DNA from: Bacteroidales bacterium
GTDB lineage: Bacteria > Bacteroidota > Bacteroidia > Bacteroidales > Lentimicrobiaceae
Assembly (NCBI GenBank): GCA_016705005.1
Contig: JADIZB010000035.1
Coordinates: 1 to 64,000 of the forward strand
DNA length: 64,000 bases
Reading direction: 5' to 3'
The notes under the pieces were generated by a model. It had not been told where the DNA came from. It saw nothing but the letters and a program-made list of their open reading frames with translations, and did not search any database. Numbering within the stretch: position 1 is the stretch's first letter; every line of letters starts with the position of its first letter. Positions 16,285 through 25,331 of this stretch are shown here, one piece after another. The translations under genes and the position numbers were made by a program.

Positions 16285-18515
16285 GAAAACTTCTCCTCTT
16301 CACATTCTGCCTGTTCAGTAGTCTGACCATGCTTGCACAGGAAAAAATGTACATCCACAAATCGGATAATTTCACACTGGGCGCCCTGATTTCGATGACC
16401 GACAGTGTCTATTTCAGCAATGATGGTTCCACCACCTTTTTCAGCATCGGAGACACCCTGGCACAATATCCGACAGCGGATATTGACAGCATCACTTTCG
16501 GGGCAAATTCCAACACCATTTATGTAACCTATAACGGATCCTCGGTTACTGTGATCAATCCGCTGGCTTTTGAAGGGGTTTCTGTTGTGGCTGAAGGAGC
16601 CAATGTCACGGTAAACTCAATTACCGATACATCGAACATCAATTACAGCCTTTCAGGAACCACTCCTGACGGTATGTTTAAAATTTACAGTGAGTCTCGC
16701 TATAACCTGCTGCTGAACGGGGTGAGCATTACCAACCCGGATGGTCCGGCCATCAATGTACAGTCAGAAAAGAAAACCACTGTGCTGCTTACCGACGGAA
16801 CGATCAATACCCTCACCGACGGGGCAACCTATGCAGATCCTGCCATTGGCGGTAACGGTGACCCTGAAGATCAGGACGGGGCTTTTTTCAGTGAGGCCCA
16901 CCTTGTTTTCAGTGGAACCGGCTCGCTTAATATTTCAGGCTATGGCACCGATCAGCACGCCCTTTGCAGCGATGATGAAATAGAAATCAACGGTGGAAAT
17001 ATAACAGTAACCAGGGCAGTTAAAGATGGGATTCACGCAAACGACGGAATTGCCATTACAGCCGGCACCGTCAATGTTTCTGCTACGGGGGATGCCATTG
17101 ACGGCGACGAAGGATATTTGCTGATCACTGGTGGTTCCGTTACAACCAATAACATTGAGGATGATGTGAAAGGAATAAGCTGTGACAGTACCATGGTAAT
17201 TTCGGGAGGTACCCTTAACCTTACAGTAACAGGAGATCAGTCGAAGGCCCTGAAAAGCAAACAGGCCATGACCCTCAGCGGGGGTAATATCACCATACAG
17301 ACATCGGGAAATGCTGTGCTTGAAGCATCGGGATCGGGTTACGATCCCTCGTACTGCACTGCCATTAAGAGCGATGTTACCATTACCATCAGTGGCGCAG
17401 CCATTACCATCACAAGTACAGGACTCGCCGGGAAAGGCATATCATCGGATACGGATATTGTAATGACCGGTGGAATTGTAAATATCACCAGTTCAGGCAA
17501 CGGGGCTGTTTACACAAATACTTCCGGAGTGTTGGATGCTTATGTGGCTACCTGCCTGAGTGCTGACGGCAACATTATTCTTTCGGGCGGATCGGTTACG
17601 ACCAGCAGTTCCGGGACGGGGGGCAAGGGCATCTCGGTTGACGGAGGTCTGACCATCGGAACAACTGACATTTCTCCAACATTGCAAATAACCACCACCG
17701 GTAACCGGATTCATATTTCAGGAACCGGTAATAATGCCATCTATGCTGAAGCCAAAGCCATAAAAAGCGACGGGGCTGTTGCCATCAATAACGGTGACAT
17801 AAACATTGCCTCAGCCGATGACGGTATCAAATCGGAAATTTCGATTACCATCAATACCGCGACTGTCGACATTACCAATTCTGTTGAAGGCATAGAAGCA
17901 CCATATATTACAATAAACAGTGGGGAAGTGAGTGCACGTGCCTCCGACGATGTAATCAATGCCACTTTCGGCGATGGCGGAGAACAGGACGATGGCAGTT
18001 TACTGACCATAACAGGCGGCTATATAGTATTGAACACTACCGGTGGTGATGGCCTCGACAGTAACGGCGACATCCTTATCACCGGGGGGACCACCATTGT
18101 GCACGGTCCGCCATCAGCACCGGAAGTCGGGATGGATTACAACGGCACCTGCAATGTGAACGGCGGCCTCCTGGTTATTTCGGGCACCAACTCCAATATG
18201 ACCCAGGCGCCAGGCAACAGTTCTGCCCAGTATAGCATCAAGGCTGTTTCAAATACCAGCCTGTCGTCGAACACCCTGTTTCACCTTCAGGATGCATCGG
18301 CCAACGATGTGCTGACTTTCCAGCCAATGAGGAATTATTATTCCATCGTCTTCTCTTCTTCTGCGCTGCTGAACGGGGCATCCTATTCAATATACACCGG
18401 CGGCACATGCACCGGAACGAACAACAATGGTCTTTATACCGGAGGAACCTATTCGGGTGGCATTTTCGAGAAAACATTTACAATCACAGGGAAAGTCACG
18501 AATGTGAATTTCTAA
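16281..18515 (+). CDS. Carbohydrate-binding DUF4353 (Cthe_2159-like) beta-helix protein
   Basis: The 744-residue secreted protein has a signal peptide (MRKLLLFTFCLFSSLTMLA). A short N-terminal domain (about 20-75) echoes the partner's VRLNDG/LTF strands (MYIHKSDNFTLGAL...DIDSITF). A long right-handed beta-helix (about 85-690) follows, with the signature repeats 'dGIHANDGIAITAGTVNVSATGDAIDGD', 'DDGIKSEISITI' and 'GGDGLDSNGDILITGG'. The Clostridium thermocellum relative Cthe_2159 binds acidic polysaccharides such as polygalacturonate, and a similar role is inferred here. It overlaps the preceding T9SS gene by four bases and ends at a terminator. It has no T9SS tail of its own. Confidence 0.85.
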   Translation: MRKLLLFTFCLFSSLTMLAQEKMYIHKSDNFTLGALISMTDSVYFSNDGSTTFFSIGDTLAQYPTADIDSITFGANSNTIYVTYNGSSVTVINPLAFEGVSVVAEGANVTVNSITDTSNINYSLSGTTPDGMFKIYSESRYNLLLNGVSITNPDGPAINVQSEKKTTVLLTDGTINTLTDGATYADPAIGGNGDPEDQDGAFFSEAHLVFSGTGSLNISGYGTDQHALCSDDEIEINGGNITVTRAVKDGIHANDGIAITAGTVNVSATGDAIDGDEGYLLITGGSVTTNNIEDDVKGISCDSTMVISGGTLNLTVTGDQSKALKSKQAMTLSGGNITIQTSGNAVLEASGSGYDPSYCTAIKSDVTITISGAAITITSTGLAGKGISSDTDIVMTGGIVNITSSGNGAVYTNTSGVLDAYVATCLSADGNIILSGGSVTTSSSGTGGKGISVDGGLTIGTTDISPTLQITTTGNRIHISGTGNNAIYAEAKAIKSDGAVAINNGDINIASADDGIKSEISITINTATVDITNSVEGIEAPYITINSGEVSARASDDVINATFGDGGEQDDGSLLTITGGYIVLNTTGGDGLDSNGDILITGGTTIVHGPPSAPEVGMDYNGTCNVNGGLLVISGTNSNMTQAPGNSSAQYSIKAVSNTSLSSNTLFHLQDASANDVLTFQPMRNYYSIVFSSSALLNGASYSIYTGGTCTGTNNNGLYTGGTYSGGIFEKTFTITGKVTNVNF

Positions 18516-18540
18516 CCGTCTGTCATTGTTATTTAACCAA

Positions 18541-18573
18541 TGCCGTCAAACCTCAGGATGACGGCATTTTTTT
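18541..18573 (+). terminator. Rho-independent terminator after the DUF4353 gene
   Basis: TGCCGTCA (18541-18548) and TGACGGCA (18559-18566) form the stem, followed by seven T. Confidence 0.85.
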
Positions 18574-18720
18574 ATTGCTTCCAGGAATGAATCCGTGTAA
18601 CTGAAGTATAGCCAGGAAAGTGAGGTCAGAAAACCTGGTCGTATAACAGCTTTTAAAGGATAATAGGTTCACGTCACCGGCTTAATTACCTTTGCATAGC
18701 ACAACCAAACTTTTCAGACC

Positions 18721-19899
18721 ATGTCACTAAACGAACATATAGCCACATTAACTGCTGCAATCAGCGATAGCATGGTCAACGGAAATATGCTTAAACTCAC
18801 CCTGAGTAACAAGCGGAGCAGAACAGATGACCTTAATAATGTGTTTGTAAAACCGGTGGTGATAAAAGATCAGACGTTATTATCCTTTGTTTACAGGCAC
18901 TCTACCCGTGATGTTACCAAAAATTTCACCATTGAGGATGCTGTGGATCAGATTGCGGTGCTGCTTTCCGCTACCTTTTTCAATGCGGACCTGTTCACAT
19001 CTGCAGCTGATTATTCACTGCTCAGCAATAAACGTGGCAGGACAACCCTGCTGAAAAAGCCTGCCAGTTCTGCTGAACTTCCTGTATTCAGCCACGACAA
19101 GATCAAACGGAGACTGATAGAGGCTGAAAACAATGTGTACCTGCGGGAACTGGGTGTTCTGACGGCCGACTGGAAAGTCAGGACGGATATGCAGGACAAG
19201 TTCAGGCAGATCAACCGCTATGTGGAATTGGTTGAAGATGTGCTGAAATCAGCTGATCTTCCTGAAGGATTTACCGTGGCTGACATGGGTTCAGGCAAGG
19301 GATACCTGACTTTTGCCCTGTACGATCATCTGAAAAAGACCCTGAACCATTCTTTTCATATGATCGGAATTGAATTGAGGCCTACCCTTACCGACACCTG
19401 CAACCGGATTGCCACACTGGCCGGATTCGGGACACTCAGGTTTGAAACAGGCGCTATTGTAGACGCCAGGCTCCCCCGGGTGAATGTGCTGATAGCCCTG
19501 CATGCCTGCGACACGGCCACCGATGAAGCCATTTACAGGGGGATTGCAGGTGGTTCTGAAGTAATCATGGTAGCGCCATGCTGTCACAAACAGATCAGGA
19601 AACAAATGAACCCCCAAAAACCATTGAGCGAGATTACACGATTTGGCATACTTGAAGAGCGTCAGGCTGAAATGCTCACCGATACAATCAGGGCAATGAT
19701 CCTGGAAGCATATGGTTACAGAACACGGGTTTTTGAGTTTATTGCCACAGAACACACGCCTAAGAATGTAATGATTGCTGCCATCAGAAAATCAACTGCC
19801 GGAACTCCTGATCCATTGGTGCTGAAAAGACTGGAGGCGCTGAAAACAATATTCGGAATCAAAACACACCATCTGGAAACACTTTTAAACGCTCTGTGA
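18721..19899 (+). CDS. Class I SAM-dependent methyltransferase (Methyltransf_32/METTL25-like)
   Basis: The 392-residue soluble protein has an N-terminal domain (1-170) of unknown role. The methyltransferase core follows, with SAM motif I VADMGSGKGYLTFAL (about 186-200), acidic strand 2 IGIELRP, LIALHACDTATDEAI and VMVAPCCHKQ (about 280-290). The ALHACD and APCCHK signatures are those of the Methyltransf_32 family found in eukaryotic METTL25/GSTCD relatives. The substrate is unknown, RNA or a small molecule. A -7 box TACCTTTG lies at 18687-18694, leaving a 25-base leader. It is a single gene, convergent with the DUF5020 gene. Confidence 0.85.
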   Translation: MSLNEHIATLTAAISDSMVNGNMLKLTLSNKRSRTDDLNNVFVKPVVIKDQTLLSFVYRHSTRDVTKNFTIEDAVDQIAVLLSATFFNADLFTSAADYSLLSNKRGRTTLLKKPASSAELPVFSHDKIKRRLIEAENNVYLRELGVLTADWKVRTDMQDKFRQINRYVELVEDVLKSADLPEGFTVADMGSGKGYLTFALYDHLKKTLNHSFHMIGIELRPTLTDTCNRIATLAGFGTLRFETGAIVDARLPRVNVLIALHACDTATDEAIYRGIAGGSEVIMVAPCCHKQIRKQMNPQKPLSEITRFGILEERQAEMLTDTIRAMILEAYGYRTRVFEFIATEHTPKNVMIAAIRKSTAGTPDPLVLKRLEALKTIFGIKTHHLETLLNAL

Positions 19900-20000
19900 A
19901 AGAGATCGGTGTTAACTTACCACTTGGATTAGCTGTTTACAGGAACTAATCCATACAGGGAAAGAAGCAGGTAAATGATTCCGGAACTACAGGAGTTTTG

Positions 20001-20702
20001 TCAGAATGTCCACTTTGCACCAATGGTGGGGTTTGCTCGTGATCCCCTGACAGGAACAAAATTGTAGCCGACTTCAAGTTCTGTTCCAAGCGAGATATTT
20101 TCGGTGAAATTATACCACAACTGAGGTTCGGACTGGAAAACAAATTTCGTGGTTCTTTCCCCTGTATTGCTGTAAAAAACGTTATCCTCACGCCAGAAAT
20201 CAGCATACCCGCTGAAAGTAACCTTGTTCTTCAACAAATTAACGTACCAAACAGCGGTCAACTGAAAAGAGGCATCATGCTTTTCACGGATATACTTATA
20301 CAACAACTGGAAACTTAATCCTTTTGAAAAGTCCTTGTCATTGAAATTAAAGGCCATTCCACCCAGCCAGGCATCGTTGATCGGATAAGCCCCGAAATAA
20401 CCGGAAGAGGTTGTACGCCCAAAACCTCCGTTATACTCAATATGGGCTGCCAAAGGACTTTTACCGATATTCATTTCACGGGCGATCTCCCAATATGCCA
20501 GGCTTATGCCCTTAACTTCACCCACATCATAATCCATATCCACAAAAAAGAAGGTAGAACCCAATTTATCAGCTTTAAAAAACTCTACCGTAGAAGTCAA
20601 ATAGTTACGATCCTTTCCGAGATCATAGTGCAACTGAATATTCTGTGAAAAAAGCAGGAATGTGCTAAAGGAAAACAGGAAAAGAAAAGTTATTTTTTTC
20701 AT
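20001..20702 (-). CDS. DUF5020 family outer-membrane protein
   Basis: The 233 residues start with a signal peptide (MKKITFLFLFSFSTFLLFSQ) and then form an amphipathic beta-barrel pattern (IQLHYDLGKDRNYLTSTVEFF, STFFFVDMDYD, FSKGLSFQLLYKYI, FQSEPQLWYNFT). The chain closes with an aromatic residue (GAKWTF), as outer-membrane barrels do. DUF5020 is distantly like the Tsx nucleoside channel fold, so a small-solute channel is likely but the substrate is unknown. It is monocistronic and convergent with the methyltransferase gene. Confidence 0.8.
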   Translation of the reverse strand: MKKITFLFLFSFSTFLLFSQNIQLHYDLGKDRNYLTSTVEFFKADKLGSTFFFVDMDYDVGEVKGISLAYWEIAREMNIGKSPLAAHIEYNGGFGRTTSSGYFGAYPINDAWLGGMAFNFNDKDFSKGLSFQLLYKYIREKHDASFQLTAVWYVNLLKNKVTFSGYADFWREDNVFYSNTGERTTKFVFQSEPQLWYNFTENISLGTELEVGYNFVPVRGSRANPTIGAKWTF

Positions 20703-20840
20703 TTATGGTCGCTTTGAGTAATCAGGATGCAAAATTAACCGAACTGAACAATAATCAGGTACAGTTTTCAAAATGAGCACCGGCTTATCTGATTCTTATC
20801 CCGGAATCAGACGATTCACTAACCTGATTCTATACATCAT

Positions 20841-21108
20841 TTTCCGGAATTTGTCCCGTTTCGGGAATCCGCTGTCCTCAGATAAGACATTTCAGGGTTT
20901 GTGGCACAGGGTGGTTCCGGAACCAGAAAAAAGTATAGGAAAATAATATGATTCTTTATTGCTGTTTTTCAATACGTTAGAAAATATATTTCCCTGATTT
21001 GAAACTCTGGCACGACCCGTTTTCTCCGGGTGGCACGTTTTCTGAATTACTCTTATCACATTACACTGAAATCTCAAACAAAACAATAACAACTAAAAAC
21101 TTAAAACA
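20841..21108 (+). repeat. Conserved leader of DUF4402 copy 1
   Basis: About 268 bases repeated almost unchanged before each of the four DUF4402 copies. It carries TGGCAC at 20902, 21008 and 21031. A hairpin ACCCG/CGGGT lies at about 21014-21031 between two GGCACG direct repeats. A -7-like TATATTTC (20985-20992) has TTG 24 bases upstream. GTGGCACG-TTTT-CTGAA (21030-21046) also resembles a sigma-54 -24/-12 promoter. The last 50 bases are A-rich and unstructured. Confidence 0.65.
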
Positions 21109-21619
21109 ATGAAAAAGGTAACTATCATTCTTACGGGGGTAATTCTGATGACCATCGCTTCTCTTAATGTTAACGCTCAGGCCACTTCAGCTACCGACGA
21201 CGCAACCGCAACCGCACGCATCATCACTCCGATTACACTTACAAACACCCAGGGTCTGGCTTTTTGGTAACATCGCTTCAAGCAGCTCAATCGGTACCGT
21301 AACCATCACTCCTGCCGGCGTAAGATCACACACCGGAGGTGTTACTCCTTCTGCCATCGGAACTTACAACAATGCCATCTATACCGCCACTGGCGAACCC
21401 AATGCTACCTACTCCATCACACTGCCGGCTTCTGTTACCATATCAAGTGGTTCAAACAACATGACCGTCAATAATTTCACCTCTGATCCCACTCCTACAG
21501 GACTCCTCAGCGGTGCCGGTTCACAGACCATCAACGTGGGTGCAACCCTCAACGTAGGTGCAAGCCAGGCTACAGGTAACTACTCAGGTACCTATGATGT
21601 AACCATCGCTTACAACTAA
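21109..21619 (+). pseudogene. DUF4402 protein, copy 1 (one-base frameshift)
   Basis: The first of four copies of a 169-residue secreted protein. It has a signal peptide ending NVNAQA and a DUF4402 beta-sandwich (ITPITLTNTQGL... to YSGTYDVTIAYN). DUF4402 proteins resemble fimbrial or matrix subunits of the ECP/MatB type and are thought to be surface structural proteins. Here the sequence reads CTTTTTGGT where the other copies read CTTTCGGT (near 21263), adding one base and breaking the frame after TNTQGLAF. Downstream of the break the frame is intact and unchanged. A terminator follows. Confidence 0.8.
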
Positions 21620-21641
21620 ATCGAAAAAATATATTCAGAAA

Positions 21642-21673
21642 AAGTGCGGCAGGAAACTGTCGCACTTTTTTTT
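21642..21673 (+). terminator. Terminator after DUF4402 copy 1
   Basis: AAGTGCGGCAG pairs with CTGTCGCACTT around GAAA, with one mismatch, followed by a run of T. Copy 3 has the same terminator with a perfect stem. Confidence 0.8.
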
Positions 21674-22217
21674 GTTTCACGATGTTCAGCTTCAGGTCCC
21701 GGACAACCGGATGTACCTGTTCATGATAAACATATCTTTTATATGCGACCCCGCCGGGGTCGTAAATTCTTCTTCACTGTTATTTCTATAATCATGTGAC
21801 CCCGCTGGGGTCATTGATCCAATTCTTTAGGATGATCTGATTCCGGGGGTGTCAACGATTAATGTAATTTAAGTTCTTATGATTTCCAGCCCGATGGGTT
21901 GAAAAGGACGAAACCCGGTAATTAATATACGACTCCGCCGGGGTCGTATAATCCCTTTTTTTTTTAAATTTTGAAAAAAGGGGGGGGGTGGTTTTGGGGG
22001 GGGCTTGGGGTGTTGTTTTGTTATGGTTGAGGGGGGTCATATAGTTTTTCTTATGGATTTCCGGCCCGGGGTTGGGACGAAACAGGTGATCCGACCCGGG
22101 GGGGTATCAATAATCACTGTTATTTCTATAATCATGTGACCCCTTTGGGGCCATTGATCCAATTCTATACGGATGAGGGATTCGCTTGACAAATCTGGAT
22201 CATCTCCAGGAATTTCA
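21674..22217. repeat. Spacer with GACCCCG-CGGGGTC palindromes, duplicated after copy 3
   Basis: Holds short palindromes CGACCCCGCCGGGGTCG (21746-21762), TGACCCCGCTGGGGTCA (21797-21813) and CGACTCCGCCGGGGTCG (21930-21946), plus decayed forms near 22090 and 22137. The link GTTATTTCTATAATCATGTGA recurs between them. The same order of elements is found at 25332-25854, so this spacer was duplicated with its flanking genes. The stretch 21950-22110 is a run of long T and G homopolymers that looks like poor sequence. No gene is seen. Confidence 0.7.
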
Positions 22218-22484
22218 TTTACGGATTTCGTCCCATTCCGGGAATTGGCTGTCCTCAGATAAGACATTTCAGGGTTTGTGGCACAGGGTGGTTCCGAAAC
22301 CAGAATAAAGTTCAGAAAAATAATATGATTCTTTATTGCTGTTTTTCAATACGTTAGAAAATATATTTCCCTCATTTGAAACTCTGGCACGACCCGTTTT
22401 CTCCGGGTGGCACGTTTTCTGAATTACTCTTATCACATTACACTGAAATCTCAAACAAAACAATAACAACTAAAACTTAAAACA
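22218..22484 (+). repeat. Conserved leader of DUF4402 copy 2
   Basis: Matches the leader of copy 1 throughout, including the ACCCG hairpin and both GGCACG repeats. Its outer edge is closest to copy 4: both are preceded by GATTCGCTTGACAAATCTGG. Confidence 0.65.
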
Positions 22485-22993
22485 ATGAAAAAGGTAACTA
22501 TCATTCTTACGGGGTAATTCTGATGACCATCGCTTCTCTTAATGTTAACGCTCAGGCAACTTCAGCTACCGACGACGCAACCGCAACCGCACGCATCATC
22601 ACTCCGATTACACTTACAAACACCCAGGGTCTGGCTTTCGGTAACATCGCTTCAAGCAGCTCAATCGGTACCGTAACCATTACTCCTGCCGGCGTAAGAT
22701 CTCACACCGGAGGTGTTACTCCTTCTGCCATCGGAACTTACAACAATGCCATCTATACCGCCACTGGCGAACCCAATGCAACCTACTCCATCACACTGCC
22801 GGCTTCTGTTACCATATCAAGTGGTTCAAACAACATGACCGTCAATAATTTCACCTCTGATCCCACTCCTACAGGACTCCTCAGCGGTGCCGGTTCACAG
22901 ACCATCAACGTGGGTGCTACCCTCAATGTAGGTGCAAGCCAGGCTACAGGTAACTACTCAGGTACCTATGATGTAACCATCGCTTACAACTAA
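22485..22993 (+). pseudogene. DUF4402 protein, copy 2 (one-base frameshift in the signal peptide)
   Basis: Same protein as copies 3 and 4, but the run ACGGGGGTAATT is one G short here (near 22513). The ATG at 22485 therefore goes out of frame in the signal peptide. The mature-protein frame is open from 22523 and its translation is unchanged from the other copies. A single homopolymer base decides whether this gene works, so it may be a sequencing error. The diverged DUF4402 gene follows 96 bases later on the same strand. Confidence 0.8.
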
Positions 22994-23005
22994 ATCTTAC
23001 CGATC

Positions 23006-23046
23006 GTTGAAAGGGGTGTACCGGGATAGCTTTCACACCTTTTACC
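23006..23046 (+). terminator. Possible weak terminator between DUF4402 copy 2 and the diverged copy
   Basis: AAAGGGGTGT pairs with ACACCTTTT with one bulge and a long loop. There is only a short T run, so readthrough into the next gene is likely. Confidence 0.35.
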
Positions 23047-23089
23047 CTGACACTCTTTCAATCGTTCCTTAAGTCCATCGATACTGATA

Positions 23090-23598
23090 ATGTTAAAAAA
23101 ATACAGCCGTAGTTCTTTTTTCCTGCTCGTTTCCTGCAAAGTCTGGTCACAGGCTGCAGTTTCCCTCTGGCTCATGCCGAGGTGATTGCAGCGCTTACCG
23201 CCACCGAAAATGCCCAGCTGCATTTCGGAAGATTCTCTCCGGAGGTCAACGGCGGTCGGGTGATCATCTCTCCTGACGGTGTCAGGTCAGCTCAGGGATC
23301 CGTGATTCTGGGCGGCGGTAGTTTTTCCCCCGGCAGATTCCTGATCACCGGTGCTCCCGACGCTACCTTCTCGGTTCAGTTGCCCGATGGGCCCATTGAA
23401 CTGGTAAATCAGGCCACAAACCAAACCATGCAGGTTAACAACTGGGTCAGCGACCCACCCGCCGGCACAGGCACCGGCGTCCTGGCAGGAGGTTCTGAAA
23501 TCGTAAGTATCGGAGCTACTCTTTTTGTAAGCTCCATGCAAGATAACCCCGTAGGTATGTACACTGGAACTTTCAGTCTTACCTTTGCCTACAACTAA
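23090..23598 (+). pseudogene. Diverged DUF4402 protein, frameshifted after the signal peptide
   Basis: From 23182 the frame reads a DUF4402 domain clearly related to, but far from, the neighbours: LTATENAQLHFGRFSP, VIISPDGVRSAQG, VNNWVSDPP, then ending YTGTFSLTFAYN. The ATG at 23090 gives a signal-like start (MLKKYSRSSFFLLVSC...), but one indel near 23150 separates it from the domain. Repaired, the protein would be about 168 residues, the same as the tandem copies. It may be a minor or tip subunit of the same surface structure. It ends at a strong terminator. Confidence 0.65.
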
Positions 23599-23617
23599 TC
23601 ATTGTAGGCCCCTTAAC

Positions 23618-23656
23618 AAGAAGCGCTGTTTTTACAGCGCTTCTTTTGTTTTTACC
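23618..23656 (+). terminator. Terminator after the diverged DUF4402 gene
   Basis: AAGAAGCGCTGT and ACAGCGCTTCTT form a perfect stem around a short T loop, followed by TTGTTTTT. Confidence 0.85.
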
Positions 23657-23739
23657 CCAGCCATTAATTATTCAATCATTCTTTCCTTTTGACGACCAAA
23701 CGTCAGACACCCATCTCCAAACGATAACTTAAGGCCCCT

Positions 23740-24390
23740 TTAGTCGCTCCATCGCACATTAGTACGCTATGGCAAAGTCGCCCCATCTCTCTGACCAAAA
23801 TAGAACACGGATGACACAGATTAAACTGATTTTCACAGATATTTTTCGCCCTTTTCGCTGCTCCATCCCAAAGTCGCTCCATCGCAAAATCGCCCCATCG
23901 CTGAAGTCGTCCTAGTCGTTCCATCGAATTTGTGGTTCAAGAAAAATTGAAAGCGAGGCATGGAACTTTTGAACAAAAAACCTTTACCACAATAGGCACA
24001 ATAGATACAATAGGAATGATGAAGGACATTCTGAACTTGATATACCCATTAAGTCTCCCCATCGCTCAAGTCGCTTCGTTCGCTCTATCGCAAAGTCGCT
24101 CTATCGCAAAGTCGCCCCATCGCTCTGACCAAAATAGAACACGGATGACACGCTTGCCTGCCGTATGGCAGGGATTAAACTGATTTTCACAGATATTTTT
24201 CGCCCTTTTCGCTGAAGTCGCTTAAGTCGCTCCATCGCAAAGTCGCTCCATCGCTCTAGCCACATTAGAACACGGATGACACTGATTAAACTGATTCTCA
24301 CAGATATTTTTCGCCCTTTTCGCTGAAGTCGCTCTATCGCAAAGCCGCTCAATCGCTGAAGTCGTTCTATCGCTCGATCGCAAAATGACC
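23740..24390. repeat. Low-complexity array of GTCGCTCCATCGC motifs with an interspersed ~65-base element
   Basis: Many short units of the type AGTCGC(T/C)CCATCGCAA follow one another. Embedded in them are three copies of an element with AACACGGATGACAC, TTAAACTGATT and CACAGATATTTTTCGCCC (about 23795, 24130 and 24270). Both open frames across it change with each slip, so it is not coding. The same GCGATGGAGCGAC motif reappears in inverted orientation near 55590. Confidence 0.75.
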
Positions 24391-24497
24391 TTTTCCCCAT
24401 ACCCGTATTAACCTCTTTAGTCAAACCAAAAAACATTGTGAATTGCTTCCTTTCACCCTGCTGTTTTTCAATGAAATGTACTCCCCTGGTAGTTATA

Positions 24498-24768
24498 CAT
24501 TTTCCGGAATTTGTCCCGTTACGGGAATCGACTGTCCTCAGATAAGACATTTCAGGGTTTGTGGCACAGGGTGGTTTCGAAATCAGAATAAAGTTCAGAA
24601 AATTAATATGATTCTTTATTGCTGTTTTTCAATACGTTAGAAAATATATTTCCCTGATTTGAAACTCTGGCACGACCCGTTTTCTCCCGGTGGCACGTTT
24701 TCTGAATTACTCTTATCACATTACACTGAAATCTCAAACAAAACAATAACAACTAAAAACTTAAAACA
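24498..24768 (+). repeat. Conserved leader of DUF4402 copy 3
   Basis: Nearly the same sequence as the leader of copy 1. The hairpin arm has changed to CCCGG, shortening the ACCCG stem, while both GGCACG repeats are kept. Confidence 0.65.
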
Positions 24769-25278
24769 ATGAAAAAGGTAACTATCATTCTTACGGGGGT
24801 AATTCTGATGACCATCGCTTCTCTTAATGTTAACGCTCAGGCAACTTCAGCTACCGACGACGCAACCGCAACCGCACGCATCATCACTCCGATTACACTT
24901 ACAAACACCCAGGGTCTGGCTTTCGGTAACATCGCTTCAAGCAGCTCAATCGGTACCGTTACTATCACTCCTGCCGGCGTAAGATCTCACACCGGAGGTG
25001 TTACTCCTTCTGCCATCGGAACTTACAACAATGCCATCTATACCGCCACAGGCGAACCCAATGCTACCTACTCCATCACACTGCCGGCTTCTGTTACCAT
25101 ATCAAGTGGTTCGAACAACATGACCGTCAATAATTTCACCTCTGATCCCACTCCTACAGGACTCCTCAGCGGTGCCGGTTCACAGACCATCAACGTGGGT
25201 GCTACACTCAACGTAGGTGCAAGCCAGGCTACAGGTAACTACTCAGGTACCTATGATGTAACCATCGCTTACAACTAA
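24769..25278 (+). CDS. DUF4402 protein, copy 3 (intact)
   Basis: The 169-residue secreted beta-sandwich protein has signal peptide MKKVTIILTGVILMTIASLN ending NVNAQA. The mature part is rich in Thr, Ser and Gly with short strands (SIGTVTITPAGVRSH, YSITLPASVTIS) and ends GTYDVTIAYN. It is identical in protein sequence to copy 4. At least eight codons differ and all the changes are silent. The family is linked with fimbria-like or extracellular matrix subunits, and a major surface subunit made in quantity is inferred from the amplification. It has its own leader and a perfect terminator, so each copy is an independent transcription unit. Confidence 0.9.
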   Translation: MKKVTIILTGVILMTIASLNVNAQATSATDDATATARIITPITLTNTQGLAFGNIASSSSIGTVTITPAGVRSHTGGVTPSAIGTYNNAIYTATGEPNATYSITLPASVTISSGSNNMTVNNFTSDPTPTGLLSGAGSQTINVGATLNVGASQATGNYSGTYDVTIAYN

Positions 25279-25299
25279 ATTAGAAAAATATTCCCGGAA

Positions 25300-25331
25300 A
25301 AGTGCGACAGGTGACTGTCGCACTTTTTTTT
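25300..25331 (+). terminator. Terminator after DUF4402 copy 3
   Basis: AAGTGCGACAG and CTGTCGCACTT form a perfect stem around GTGA, followed by eight T. Confidence 0.85.

Noticed and set aside
20892..22469. Two matching minus-strand open frames (66 codons, starting MLLFCLRF...) in the DUF4402 leaders
   Set aside because: They are identical only because the leader DNA is duplicated. They overlap the promoter and hairpin elements, are lost in the leader of copy 3, and have no homology I recognise.
23703..24550. Open frames in the ATCGC low-complexity array
   Set aside because: Composition follows the simple repeat, frames shift at each unit and no start or domain is present.
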